DNA of 64,000 bases, from NCBI RefSeq assembly GCF_000471905.2, contig NW_006500337.1, positions 326,848-390,847 on the forward strand, in the 5' to 3' direction. The notes beneath the pieces were generated by a model that was given only the letters and a program-made list of their open reading frames with translations, ran no database searches and had not been told where the DNA came from. The stretch's first letter is position 1, and each line of letters opens with the position of its first letter. The translations under genes and the position numbers were made by a program. This document shows, piece after piece, positions 1 through 9,880 of this stretch. The stretch is from Amborella trichopoda. Lineage: Eukaryota > Streptophyta > Magnoliopsida > Amborellales > Amborellaceae.

Positions 1-2355
1 TTTTTTTTTTTTGGTAAGTTAAGGGTAAGTCACTTCAGATTTGGACCTCTATCCTTTTGGTGAGAATGAAGTCTGAGACTTTATAAATCAAACAATTTAA
101 ATTTAAAAAAATAATAAAAAATCTGCTCGAGTATGGGAGGAAACCTCGATAAGAAAATAAATATTCAAAATCATGCAAAACCTTCTACTAGAAAATACCT
201 AAAATTGAATTCAAACATATAACAATCAGCCAAGCATCACATTACTTGTTGCGATCGCCTTGTTATGTCAGCCAAAAGAGTTCATACTCCCCCTGGCAGT
301 ACGCTGCTCATTTAGTCGGGTAAAACTACGAGTTTAGGAATACTTTTAGGATCTCAAATTTTGAAGATGTAATCTCTCCAACCCAATTTAGGAATGTAAT
401 ATCTCCAACCCATAGACTAATATTAATAATAAAGAAATGTTCAAATCGCATTTGAAAATGATAATGCTTCAACATTGAATAGAGTCCATCCAATCCCAAG
501 AGTGCGGGATCTACGTCTTGGAGAACTTAAAATCCAATGTTGTTTCTTTTTAAGAATATTTGATCTACGGATTATTAGATAGTTCCCAAGTGGCACTTTT
601 GCGCATGAGAATATATTATGCGCCTTCAGGAACATGCTATGCGCACTAAAAAAATTAACGAGTCGTTAATTGAAACCTGTGTTTCTTTTGGGTTAAATTC
701 CAAGTGAAATTGTAATGGGATTCTAGGCTTCTAGGAGGCTAAAACTTCCAAATTGGAACATAGCCAAACTCAAACCGGCAAATTTGATATGTTTTGAGCT
801 ACTGTGACAACAAGGATAACAATTTGCATCTCAATTGCACACGGTTTGTGTTTTCACAAGACAAGAGTGGTTTGACTAATTGCGGAAGGAGAAGGTGACA
901 AGTTCGAAACTCACTGGCTTTAAAATTGAAGGGAAGCATAAGTCCTCACATTGTTGGTCTTTCTTCCCATCAAAATTCCACCTAACAATCAACTCTCTTT
1001 GTGACTCTATTTCAGGAGTGATTGGTCGATTATCTCTCTTGCAGTGATATAACAACCAAATTTCCATCAAGTTTTACTAAATGTTCACACCAAGTTTCTT
1101 TAGATGTTCTCTGTTTCGATTCCTTGATTTCGCTGAGATTGGTATTTTCAATGAAACTACCCTTCAAGAACTTAGGCTTATTTTATAGGAAAAATGTCTT
1201 GAATAAGACAATTTATCTTTAGTACAAAAAGGTCTCAATTGCCAGTGACGATTGGATTTAAAATCCAGCGTTTTGGGGATGTGCCATTGACAAATCTCAT
1301 GATTCAAAAAGAAATTTATTGATCTTTGCAACACTTCAGAAGCTTAAGGATTTGACATGTGATTATCTAGAATAATTGTCAACACTTTACAAAAGGAAAT
1401 TGATCTTATAGTATGTAATTCTTATTTTTATATCCTATTAGATGTTGTATCAGCATTTTGATGGAGTTATCCCTATCAGCATTTGCAACCATACATCTGG
1501 TGCGGCCTAGAGGCCTGACTAGGGCCGTATGATAGTGCTTGTTGCCACTTGGCTTGGTAAGCTTGAAACACACTTTTCAACAATCTTAATGGAATCATTG
1601 CTCAGATCAATCAGTATGGCCCAAATACTCTTAAGGTAGAGCTTTCACATGTTCTCTCGCTCACCCGGTTAGAGCATTGTTTTTTCTGGGAAATTTAAGT
1701 ATGGACACATAATATTTTACAGAATTAAAAATGGTTTCTATTTTGGGACATTCTTAAGGTGGAGCTTAAAGTTTTTGAGTTTTTTTTTTAAATTTTGCTC
1801 CAGATCGAATGTTTAACTTTTGAATTGCTCTAAACACAAAACCACTTAGTATGGGCAGTTCGGATTTGCTGCTTTCAAACTGCTTACTGTTCTGAGATCC
1901 AAATTTCAAACAGCCCCAAGTGTAGGCCGATCGGGCCTAACAATGTGTTATGGGTTTTACAAATAAAAATATGTGATGCACAGTTTGAAAGTTGGACCTT
2001 CAAACCATAAAACTTTTTTTAACCGCCCAAACAACTTCTTCTTCTCTTTTTTTTTCTTTTTTTTTGTTTGTGTGTGGTTTACATTGATCACCCATAACAC
2101 TTCTTTTTATATATATATGGTGGGCAATAGTGTTAGGTATATACATCCAAAATTTCATCTTAATCAGATTTATAAAATAAATTTAAAATTAAAATAATGA
2201 TATATATTTTGAACCACTTGATAAAGATCTGACGGTTAGAATGCGGCTTATATTACTATTTATTATAGTTGCCAAATGTTTCTTAGCTTTTTTTATATAT
2301 ATTGGGTTTCCGATTCCCAAAAATTTCCACCAATCAAACATATCCTAAATAATTA
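1..2355. other. Gene-free AT-rich stretch
   Basis: I see no supportable gene here. The open frames are short, lack family signatures and are not flanked by clear splice sites. The stretch holds poly-T tracts (about 1-12, 1780-1795, 2035-2065) and unremarkable AT-rich sequence. It is probably decayed repeat or intergenic DNA. Confidence 0.5.
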
Positions 2356-2359
2356 ATAC

Positions 2360-2660
2360 TCCTATTGTCGGTGATGAGATGCAACTTCACAACATCATCG
2401 GCTCCCATGTTGGCCCTCTTCAACTTGAGCTCCCATTTCCAAATCTTTTGCTGCTGATCCTTCGGCAAGAAATCATATAAAATATGGTGATGTAGGGGGA
2501 TTGGGTCTCAATTAATGGATTGCAATTTCTAAACTCCTCTTCATCTGGTCCAACCATATGATTGGATGGTGATAAATCTATAGACCATGGATGTTATATC
2601 TCTTTTTTTCTAAAATTAATGGAAACAAGAATAAATTAAAACTATAAATAAGGTTGAAAC
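2360..2660. repeat. Segmental duplication, copy 1
   Basis: This segment matches 13612-13905 in the same orientation over about 300 bp with small indels. Shared stretches include CTCTTCAACTTG, CTCAATTAATGGATTGCAAT, ATGATTGGATGGTGATAAAT and GACCATGGATGTTA. No coding potential is visible. Together with the pair 8387-8530 and 14986-15337, it suggests an old duplication with an offset of roughly 11 kb, or 6.5 kb once the inserted Mutator-like element is removed. Confidence 0.7.
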
Positions 2661-2803
2661 TGGCTGATCCGGATCGTCGATCCACCAATCCAACACAGTT
2701 TTTGGGGTGGCCAATCTAAGTCACATATTTATTTTCTTAAACCTTGGCTTTGATACTTACTTTGGTGTACTTTGCTCTCATTTATTGTGTAACTTAAAAG
2801 TTT

Positions 2804-2998
2804 GGAAAAATTACTTACATATTCGTGGTACTTTACGTTATTACGGATGTACCAAATAGTTTCCGTTATTACAAGTCTGTCCGTTTTTTACCTTTTATAA
2901 CGTAATTTTTTTTAAAAAAATGGCTTTACTTTTTTTCATTAACGTTCACATTCCCATTTTCGAATGTTCAACATCCGAAAATATGACTACAAAAGTCC
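2804..2998 (+). repeat. Left terminal inverted repeat of Mutator-like element
   Basis: About 195 bp pair with the reverse complement of 7357-7552. The outer 100 bp match best; AAATAGTTTCCGTTATTACA is identical in both arms. The inner part carries small palindromes of the type TTCGAATGTTCAACATCCGA, and more of them continue to about 3080. Confidence 0.75.
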
Positions 2999-3082
2999 AT
3001 AAACCTTCTGAAATTTCGCTATCACATTTTTGGATGTCCAACATCTGAAACCATTTTCGGATGTTCAGCATCCAAAAATGTC

Positions 3083-3166
3083 ACAATTTGGGTATTAGTC
3101 CCTGATGGCAACTTGACAATATATAGAAGACAATTTGGGTATAGTCCCTGATGGCAACTTGACAAT
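3083..3166. repeat. Tandem duplication, about 46-bp offset
   Basis: Two copies of a unit containing AGTCCCTGATGGCAACTTGA follow one another, differing by a single T. On the minus strand the unit contains GCCATCAGGGAC, a weak match to the tRNA-Met primer site used by pararetroviruses. It lies downstream of the putative viral promoter, where such a site would be expected. The match is too poor to call it a primer site. Confidence 0.6.
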
Positions 3167-3388
3167 CATGAAGCATATATGGTTACAATCACATAAATTG
3201 CTCTAAAAATCACTCTTAAAAACAAGATCTGGTTGGCTAGATACACCACCAGATATACAGTAAATAGAAAGAAAATTGCAAAGAGGTAGGTTGCAGAGAG
3301 GTAGGTTGTAGAGGGGTTGGTTGCATAGAGGTAGAGGACTAGAGACTGAGGGAGAAACTCTCGGTACCCAATGAGCTCCTACCCTCCC

Positions 3389-3396
3389 CTTTTATA
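3389..3396 (-). promoter_or_regulatory. TATA box of the putative pararetroviral promoter
   Basis: On the minus strand TATAAAAG is followed by GGGAGGG and, about 30 bases on, by a pyrimidine-rich start-like region (about 3340-3365). It lies beyond the 3' end of the second viral ORF, where the intergenic promoter of a circular pararetroviral genome is expected. Upstream, at about 3430-3570, are repeated TGACACC/TGACGCC/GGCACC-like motifs. The promoter role is inferred from position and motif. Confidence 0.5.
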
Positions 3397-3789
3397 GTTG
3401 GCGGACGTCTAATATTTAGTTCAAGTCCGCTGGCTGATAAGACCCCAAAGGTGTCAGTGATGAGATAGAAAGCGTGAGCAAGGAAAAAGTAAAGGGTGAC
3501 AAGCCAAAAAGGCGTCGGTGATATGACAAAAGGTATGAACAGTGAAAAGTGAAAGGGTGAAGAGACAAAAAGGTGCCAGTAACTTTTGTCGGGACTCGTG
3601 TGCTTTTGGTTTGCAGTCACTCCGTCCCTAGTTTGGCTCGAATCATCTTTGAGATAGCCCGAACTTGATGTCTTCATTCTCTTATGCGTAATCTTCTTCG
3701 TTTTGCGTAGATGTAGACATAGCCTCCTCTTCTTCATTGAAGATTTGTAACAATTTCTATTTAAGTTCCTCTTTTGTGGCCATAGGGTT

Positions 3790-4722
3790 CTACTGGCGCA
3801 TCTTATTTATATAATCAGTCATACTAATTCCTGCTTCCAGGGGTGAAAATGGCACCCTCTTTATTTTTATGCTTTCTGGATCAAGGGATTTATTTTCATA
3901 AACATCCCACCACTTTATATACACTTGCCTACCCAATTTTGGGATATATTCCCAATTGTTTGTATAATCATCTGATATTTGGTAGGACCATTTCATAATC
4001 CATGGTATTTGATATAAAACCATAAAATACATATGTAGATCTATTCTGGTATCACTATTATTATAGTCAATAAACTTCCTTTGCGAAGTTTGAATATTTG
4101 GTGGTAATATTTCAGTTCTTGATCCCCATAATTGGAACCAATTTTTGAACCAATTCGGGAATTCTCCTTTGATTGGTATTTTTATTTGGATTAACCACTT
4201 ATGAGAATTATTATTATTTTGAAAGGCAAAGACATTATGCCAGGCTTCGATATATTCAGAATATTGAAAATATTTATTATTAAACCCTTCTCTTTGCAAT
4301 TTCCTGGGTTTTGACAGGTCCATACCCCATTCCTTATATGATATTATTTTATATATTTGGAATTTTGAGTATGCTATTATGTTAGTATTCATTCTAAGGT
4401 AGTGGACCAATATAATTGACTCTGTTTCAAGGAGGATGGCTTCATACCATTCTCGGGTTTTATCATTATTGGATGGGTGTAGGTGATTGTTTAAATAAAT
4501 AGTTGCTATTTCATATGGGTCGTTATCTTTATGAATATCCTCTATTATAATAGTAGATATAAAAGAGGTTTCTAAAAATTTGTTTTTTTCTCCGCCTGAG
4601 CTAGTAGCTATTGGTATTGATTCAGGTGAGAATGTTATTTCCTGTGCCTGTTTTCTAGCTAGTTGGTTTGGGGTTATTGGCGAAGTTGCCAGAGCCTTGC
4701 CTGGTACAGGAACTATTTCCAT
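3790..4722 (-). CDS. Pararetroviral ORF2-like protein, unknown function
   Basis: An uninterrupted frame of 310 residues on the same strand as the RT/RNase H remnant, starting about 80 bases downstream of that polyprotein's stop. It is rich in Trp, Tyr, Ile and Asn. A central block around residues 150-200 has several Trp/Phe residues (EAWHNVFAFQ, then NWFKNWFQLW). I recognise this as the type of uncharacterised protein found next to endogenous florendovirus-like polyproteins in plant genomes. Its function is unknown and I assign none. No zinc finger, protease or polymerase motif is visible. The frame is intact although the neighbouring viral reading frames are broken, which may be chance. The first Met is assumed; the frame has no nearby alternative start that I can favour. 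Confidence 0.6.
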   Translation of the reverse strand: MEIVPVPGKALATSPITPNQLARKQAQEITFSPESIPIATSSGGEKNKFLETSFISTIIIEDIHKDNDPYEIATIYLNNHLHPSNNDKTREWYEAILLETESIILVHYLRMNTNIIAYSKFQIYKIISYKEWGMDLSKPRKLQREGFNNKYFQYSEYIEAWHNVFAFQNNNNSHKWLIQIKIPIKGEFPNWFKNWFQLWGSRTEILPPNIQTSQRKFIDYNNSDTRIDLHMYFMVLYQIPWIMKWSYQISDDYTNNWEYIPKLGRQVYIKWWDVYENKSLDPESIKIKRVPFSPLEAGISMTDYINKMRQ

Positions 4723-4800
4723 TTTTTCCTTTCCCTTGTTTGGTAGGCCTGTCCCCCCTGTAAAAATTCACAAGTTAAAAAATCAGGAAGATAATTAGTA

Positions 4801-5955
4801 TTACCTTTCAAATTCGAATGAAGAGAGGATACATTGCCATCGAGCAAAAATTTGTTTGAAAACTAAGTTTTTGACATCTTTTTGAAGAATATCTTGAGTT
4901 GCTTTATAATCAGTTCGGACAAGGAATTTTTGATTGAGCAGATCACTTTGAAATTTAATAACACAATGAACAATAGCAAGAAGTTTTTTTTTAATTGTTG
5001 AATAATTTTGCTGTGTTGGATTCCAAACTTTAGAAGTGAATCGTACCAATTGTTCAGTATTATTAATTTTTTGTTTTAGGATTCCTTTCATTCCTATATC
5101 TGAAGCATCACATTCAATTATTTTAAAAGCAGCAGGGTTAGAAAGTGCAAGACAATGTAATTTCTTGGCTTTTAACTTTATTTTCCTTACTGTATGAATA
5201 TCCATTCATTCAGGTGGAGTTTTTCGAAGTTTTTGAAATAATGGTTTAGCATCTCTGGCTAGGTTTTCATAAAAATCAGCTATATAATTTAGGCAACCTA
5301 AAAACCTTTGAAGTTTAACTTTATTTGTAATAATGTCTGGAAATTTATTTGAAAATTCAATAGCCCTATCGATCGGGACTATGCTACCTTCAAAGATATT
5401 GTGTCTTAAAAATCTTATTCTTGTTTGGCAAAGACTAATTTTTTTGGCTGAGACAACCAGTCCTGCAGTTTTTATTGCTTTAACAAAAATATTTAAGTGC
5501 TTAAAATGCTGTTCAATACTTTCGGAAAATATTAAAACATCATCAATATAAACAATCATAAATTTTGTATAAGGGTTGAAAATATCATTCATAATGTTCT
5601 GGAATTCTGAATAAGCGTTTTTAAGACCAAAAGGCATTACGTTCCAATCATATTGCCCAAAAGGGACATTGAAGGCAGTCTTATATTTGTCTTTTTCAGC
5701 AATTTGGATCTGCCAATATCCAGACTTTAGATCGAATTTAGAAAAAATACAGGCATTTACTAGTCTATCAAGCAGGTCTTTTTTTATTAGGGATAGGGTA
5801 CCTGACCCATCTTAAAGCTTTATTAAGTGGTTTGTAGTTTATTACTGAACGAGGAGCTCCTCTTTCTATTTCAGAAGCTTTTTCCACATAAAATGCTGAG
5901 CAACTCCAGGGAGAAGAACTTTTCCTGATGTGCTTTTTCCAGAAAGAAACTCTAT
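4801..5955 (-). pseudogene. Endogenous pararetrovirus reverse transcriptase and RNase H remnant
   Basis: Read on the minus strand, this is the C-terminal part of a Caulimoviridae polyprotein. The RT begins near 5955, with the PFGLKNA segment at about 5615-5637 and the catalytic YIDD box at about 5535-5550. RNase H follows, with acidic residues in ECDAS (about 5105-5120) and in VRTDY (about 4905-4920). Breaks: a frame change in an A-rich run at about 5775-5790 ends the upstream RT frame, and a single in-frame TGA at 5206-5208 separates RT from RNase H. The N-terminal movement, capsid and protease parts do not precede it on this strand; sequence stops matching RT at about 5950, where the plus-strand capsid piece begins. 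It cannot encode a working polymerase. Confidence 0.8.
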
Positions 5956-5984
5956 CTAATAGTGAGATCCAATAAATAGAATAA

Positions 5985-7356
5985 GCTTTTAAAACAGAAA
6001 ACCTTGAAATAGATAGAATAGATTACGGGAGAAAGGTAAGACGAACTTCCCAAACTAGAATGTATTATCCAATACCAACTCCTGTTGACATCCAGTTTGA
6101 AAAAGACCTAATTACTAGTACTGTATCATATTCAGGAAGAACAATTGTAAATTGGAATATCGACGGAATGTCTGAAAATCAAATACTTGATTCAATGAAG
6201 CATATGACTATGTATGCAACAACGTGCAAAATAAGTGGAAATCATGACCAAAAAATAGCCAAAGCTATTATTTACGAATTTACAGGATGGCTAAGAGGAT
6301 GGTGGGATTTTCATATAGAAAAAAATACAAAAAAAGAAATACTAGCTACTACAAGGCAATGGGTAGTAAAAAATGAATATGGCCAAGACATAGTAAATAA
6401 TGAAAGTGATGCAGTTAATACTCTAATATATACTATTACTCTTCACTTTATAGGAAGTACTGCGTTAATCAATGCTAGATCAGAAGACCTTTTTTCTAAT
6501 CTTACATACCCAACACTATCCTATTATAAGTGGTATAAAGATGTGTTCTTCTCTAGACTCCTCTCTAGAGAAGACAGTAAATCGAATAACTGGAAAGAAA
6601 AGTTCATTGCCGGTTTACCCCATCTTTTCGTCGAGAAAGTTAAACGCGGCTAAAGAATAAACATGGAGGAATAATCCCATGTTCTTTATACACACTAGGA
6701 GAGTTATCAGCAGAAATTTGTGCAGAAGGCATTGCTCTCTGTATGGATCTAAAACTAAAAAGGCAGCTGGAGAAACAAAAGATGACCGGAAAGAAAGAAC
6801 TAGGAGATTTTTGTGAACAGTTTGGATTCAATACTCTGCCTGCATCCAAAGGTTCTGATAAGAGAAAATACAGAAGCTGCTACCAAAGAAAAGTTTTCTA
6901 GGAAATTTTCCCCCAAAAGTAGTTTAAAAAAAACCAGGGGAAAAAGAAGAATACATGTTTGCTATAATTGTGGCAAGGTAGGACATTACAAGAATAAATG
7001 TAGAATAAAAAAGAGAATAGATGCCTTACAATTAGATGATACTATTAGAAATCAACTATTTCATATATTACAAATAAATGAAGAATCTTCGTATAATTCT
7101 TCTAGTTCTGATATAGAAATCCTGGCTGGAGAAATAGAAAATGAGGATTTAATTCTCAGCAGTTCGGACTCAAAAAATGATAATACTAATTGCTTTTGTA
7201 ATACACTCTCAAAAGAAAAAAAATCTAACTATCGATATAATAGATAAAATAACTGATCCTGAGGCTAAACGGGAAGCATTAGTCCCGTACATCCATATGG
7301 CTAAAGTAAATAAAAAACCCTCTCTTCTTGTCCGTACTCAAGAAGATTATAGTATC
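5985..7356 (+). pseudogene. Endogenous pararetrovirus capsid-region remnant with zinc knuckle
   Basis: A plus-strand piece of the same type of viral polyprotein, upstream of the protease/RT in normal viral order. An open frame runs from about 5985 to 6656; residues after the Met at 6060 begin MYYPIPTP and have the look of a capsid region. The second part, from about 6813, holds a CCHC zinc knuckle (CYNCGKVGHYKNKC at about 6959-7000), the nucleic-acid-binding motif of pararetroviral capsids. It is followed by an acidic Ser/Asp/Glu-rich tail. Breaks: stop and frame change at 6640-6660, another between about 6660 and 6813, and another at about 7230-7247. The remnant ends at the right TIR of the Mutator-like element. 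It is head-to-head with the RT piece at about 5950-5985. Florendovirus affinity is inferred from capsid character and layout. Confidence 0.75.
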
Positions 7357-7552
7357 GTAGTCACATTTTTTGATGTTGAACATCCAAAAAACCCTTCAAT
7401 TCGATTGTTCAACACCCGAAAAAGGATAAAGTTGTTTTTTTTTTAAATTTACATTATAAAAGATAAAAAATGGACATACATGTAATAACGGAAACTATTT
7501 GGAACATCCGTACTAACGCAAAGTATAATGGATAAATGTATGTAATTTTCCC
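7357..7552 (-). repeat. Right terminal inverted repeat of Mutator-like element
   Basis: Inverted partner of 2804-2998. Viral capsid-region sequence runs right up to its inner edge at about 7355, with no spacer I can recognise. The 9-bp target duplication TAAAAGTTT follows at 7553-7561. Confidence 0.75.
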
Positions 7553-7659
7553 TAAAAGTTTAGATGAATTCAAGTTTTATTGAAACAAGGATGATTGTTC
7601 ACCTCCTTCACATGATTCCTTTAAAATTATTTTTGATAGTAGTTCTTTTTGAAATCGAA

Positions 7660-8034
7660 GAATAACAGGGATTGGTGGTTTGATTGAAAGACCATTTGGG
7701 TGTTATCAAAGTATCATTCTCAGGACCTTATGGTGTTGCTACTGCTAGTGAGGCAGAGGCTAGATCTTTGAGCAGGGGGGAGTTGATATATTGTCTGGTG
7801 AAGGTGACTTTCTTAATAACAGGAAGGTGCAAAGAATTCCATGGAATTTGGGATCAATTTTCGCATAGATACATGGCATTTGTGGGGAGGTTTGGAGCTT
7901 TCCTTTGAGCATGTCTATGTCCTTTGATTCTTTATTGGAGTTTAAGGCTCAAAAGGTGATATTTATTGGGGTTTCTTTGTTTCATTGCAATTTTTCCTCA
8001 ATTAATGCATCTCTCATTTGTCATTCAAAAAAAT
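7660..8034 (+). mobile_element. LINE (L1-type) 3' remnant with RNase H domain
   Basis: Translation across about 7660-7770 gives GGLI and then, in a shifted frame, DHLGVIKVSFSGPYGVA. This is the RNase H pattern found at the C-terminus of plant L1-type LINE ORF2. The rest is degraded, and an A-rich tract (CATTCAAAAAAATT, about 8018-8034) resembles a LINE tail. Frameshifts and stops show it is dead. It is a 5'-truncated insertion just right of the Mutator-like element. Confidence 0.6.
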
Positions 8035-8386
8035 TACAATAAGTTTTTGAACCTCAAACTTCTATATGCCACTATAAATGAAATTACCAAATTATCCATG
8101 CAAATTTTAGGGGCTTAGGTAAGTTTAGTCATAACACTTTATTTAATGAGAAGTTTTAGTTTTGCTTTTTTACAATTGTGTATGGATACCCAAAATTTGA
8201 AGTTGATCCAATTTTGGAGAAAAATCAAAATTAAAATACGATACATGCTATAAAAAAATTGGATATGAAAAATTTATGGATCATCAAACCCTAACCATTG
8301 TGCAAACCCAGCCGAAGAAGAAGAAAAAGCAAAGCAACCCCAGCCCTGGTGCTCTTTAAAAACTGAGGCGAAAAAGAAGCACTTAC

Positions 8387-8530
8387 CTGCATCAGTCACT
8401 CGATGTGGCCCAGAGAAAGGCAGAGAGATAGAAGGTAATGAGCAAAGAAAATTGGAAGAGTGCCAGCAAGTGGGGTTCAGAGGCGAAGGACCGGTTCCCC
8501 ATGTAAATGCCAAGATCTGCGTCTTCTATG
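8387..8530 (-). pseudogene. Internally deleted relative of the 14986-15337 exon
   Basis: The minus strand matches the membrane-protein exon at 14986-15337 at both ends. It has the start region (TTGGCATTTACATGGGG against TTGACATTTACAGGGGC) and the region ending in a splice donor (GATGCAG followed by GTAAGT at 8386-8381). About 190 bp of the middle are missing between GGCCCAGAGA and GGCAGAGAGATAGAAGG, and small indels shift the frame. It is therefore a pseudogene or fragment. Sequence beyond the donor still matches (GAAGCACTTACCTGCATCA, plus strand), so the duplication included part of the intron. Confidence 0.5.
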
Positions 8531-8704
8531 TGGTGCTCTGGTTTTCTTTTTTCTATTATTCTCTCTTTGTTGACGTCATAGACGACTTCGTGGGCGGACC
8601 GATCTCTGTCTCTTGGATCCCATCATCATCACCTTCGTTGCCCTCTCTTCTCTCACCAGAAAGTAAAGTAAAGTAAAGTACTTAGAAAGCATATTTACAG
8701 GGTG

Positions 8705-9040
8705 CAGTTTGCATACGGACGCCTCCGTAGGTGTGGAGGTAAGGTGCGCTTCAAAATTTTTCAAAATTTTATCATGGTATATATTTTTTTATGTAAAATG
8801 TTTTTTAGGGTTCTCTCAAAATTTATTTTTATATTTAATTATAAAATTTTAAATTTTAAAAATAGTTAAAATCAAGTCGATCTATAAACCTATAAAAATC
8901 TTGAAAATGGACGGTGTAGATAATATGTTGTAAAATGTATTATTTTTTAGACTTAAAATCTTTTTATTTTTCAAATCATATATCGAGATGTTCAACCAAA
9001 GGGTTTTTCAACATTAAAACTACTTTTTTTGATAGATTTT
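8705..9040. mobile_element. MITE family A, partial copy
   Basis: Related to the complete copies at 9292-9658, 22095-22475 and 49909-50289. Shared internal stretches include TATAAAATTTTAAATTTTAA, CTTGAAAATGGACGGT and TGTTGTAAAATGTATTATT. Only one end is recognisable (TTTGCATACGGACGCC, then GGTGCGCTTCAAA). It has no coding capacity. Confidence 0.5.
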
Positions 9041-9044
9041 TTAT

Positions 9045-9272
9045 GGGCATCTATAGTTCTGGTTATCTAAAATCAATTGCAACTGACGGTCCAAATGTTT
9101 TATTATTATTATTTCTAGTTTTCACAATTTATTTGTTTTTTTATATTCATGATCTCCATGTTAAAGATTATATATTCTCTAAAAATTAGGAATGAATTAT
9201 ATTTCAAAAATATATTTATTGTCAAGCCCGCATTTCTACATGTACGGGTTTGGCCGCATGTTAACTGCGTCC
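9045..9272. repeat. MITE family B copy
   Basis: About 230 bp match 21783-22015 in the same orientation. Shared stretches include GTCCAAATGTTTTATTATTA, AAAGATTATATATTCTCTAA and GCATTTCTACATGTACGG. In both places a family A MITE follows to the right, so the B-A pair may have been duplicated together. No gene. Confidence 0.6.
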
Positions 9273-9291
9273 TTTAGAAAAACAAAAAGTT

Positions 9292-9658
9292 TATACGAGT
9301 GTGAGGCTCTAAACAATCAAAATAGGGTGCACCTCAAAAATTTCATGAGAAGAGGATGTTTGGATGCCCAAATTTCCTCAAATTGATCATCTCGATCTCA
9401 AAATGCATAGACATGAGAAAAAATGAATTTCGAGTTTTGAAAATAATGCATCTTGTAAAATGCCTTTTTGGACAGTCAATTTTCAAGATTTTCAAATTTT
9501 CATATATCTACAGAATCTACACTATTTTTTAAGCTTTAAAATTTGTAACAAGAGATGAAAATATATTTTTACATTTACATAGATTTCCAAAACAACATTT
9601 CTCGACACCACTTGAATATGCGCTTTATTTTGATTGTTTAGAGCTTCAGCTTCATACC
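9292..9658. mobile_element. MITE family A, complete copy
   Basis: Terminal inverted repeats are visible: GGCTCTAAACAATCAAAATA near the left end (about 9304) and TTTTGATTGTTTAGAGCTTC near the right (about 9630). The subterminal GGGTGCACC on the left pairs with GTGCGC-like sequence on the right. The interior is AT-rich and non-coding. The target duplication is not resolved. Confidence 0.6.
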
Positions 9659-9719
9659 AAAATTCCATATACACTCTCAAGCATCTGATGAAGATCGGAA
9701 AGCAAAAGGGCTACCGTAA

Positions 9720-9880
9720 TTTATTGTAAAATTTGGGTTCCTAAATGTAGGATTTTCTGGAGGTCTTTTGGGGGCCCTTTTTCATTATAGAAGTCCTGGG
9801 CTTGCGTTGGAAGGTTAGTCCTCTCTCTCATTTTACCTCTTCATTGAGCCTCTTCTGGAGTGATTTCTGGTTGGGGTTAA
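9720..9880 (+). pseudogene. Exon 1 region fragment of the S26-like gene family
   Basis: The left part matches the leader of gene A (about 50350-50400): GGGGG, TTTTCATT, then GTCCTGGGCTTG. The right part matches the exon 1 end and intron 1 start: TTGGAAGGTTAGTCCTCTCT against CTGGAAGGTTAGTCCTCTCT, then CCTCTTCATTGAGCCTCTT and GAGTGATTTC. The 5' end of the leader through almost all of coding exon 1 is missing, joined at a GGGCTTG/AGGCTTG microhomology. No later exon was found nearby. It is a deletion-bearing pseudogene fragment about 40 kb from the tandem pair. Confidence 0.6.

Larger units (their letters stand above)
2804..7552. mobile_element. Mutator-like TIR element carrying pararetroviral sequence
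   Basis: The element has long terminal inverted repeats: 2804-2998 at the left and about 7357-7552 at the right. It begins GGAAAAATTACTTACAT, and the right end read inward begins GGGAAAATTACATACAT. A perfect 9-bp direct repeat TAAAAGTTT flanks it (2795-2803 and 7553-7561), the size typical of Mutator-family insertions. No transposase is visible, so it is non-autonomous. Nearly all the interior is endogenous pararetrovirus: promoter and 3' region, ORF2, RT/RNase H on the minus strand, and capsid on the plus strand. Either the virus integrated inside a Mutator-like element, or the element captured viral DNA as a Pack-MULE captures genes. The sequence alone does not decide. Confidence 0.75.

Noticed and set aside
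875-1070. Minus-strand frame of 64 codons with a protein-like composition
   Set aside because: It is short, has no recognised motif and no splice context, and similar decayed sequence surrounds it.
3339-3737. Minus-strand frame of 132 codons
   Set aside because: It lies over the probable viral intergenic promoter and TATA box, and has no recognisable domain.
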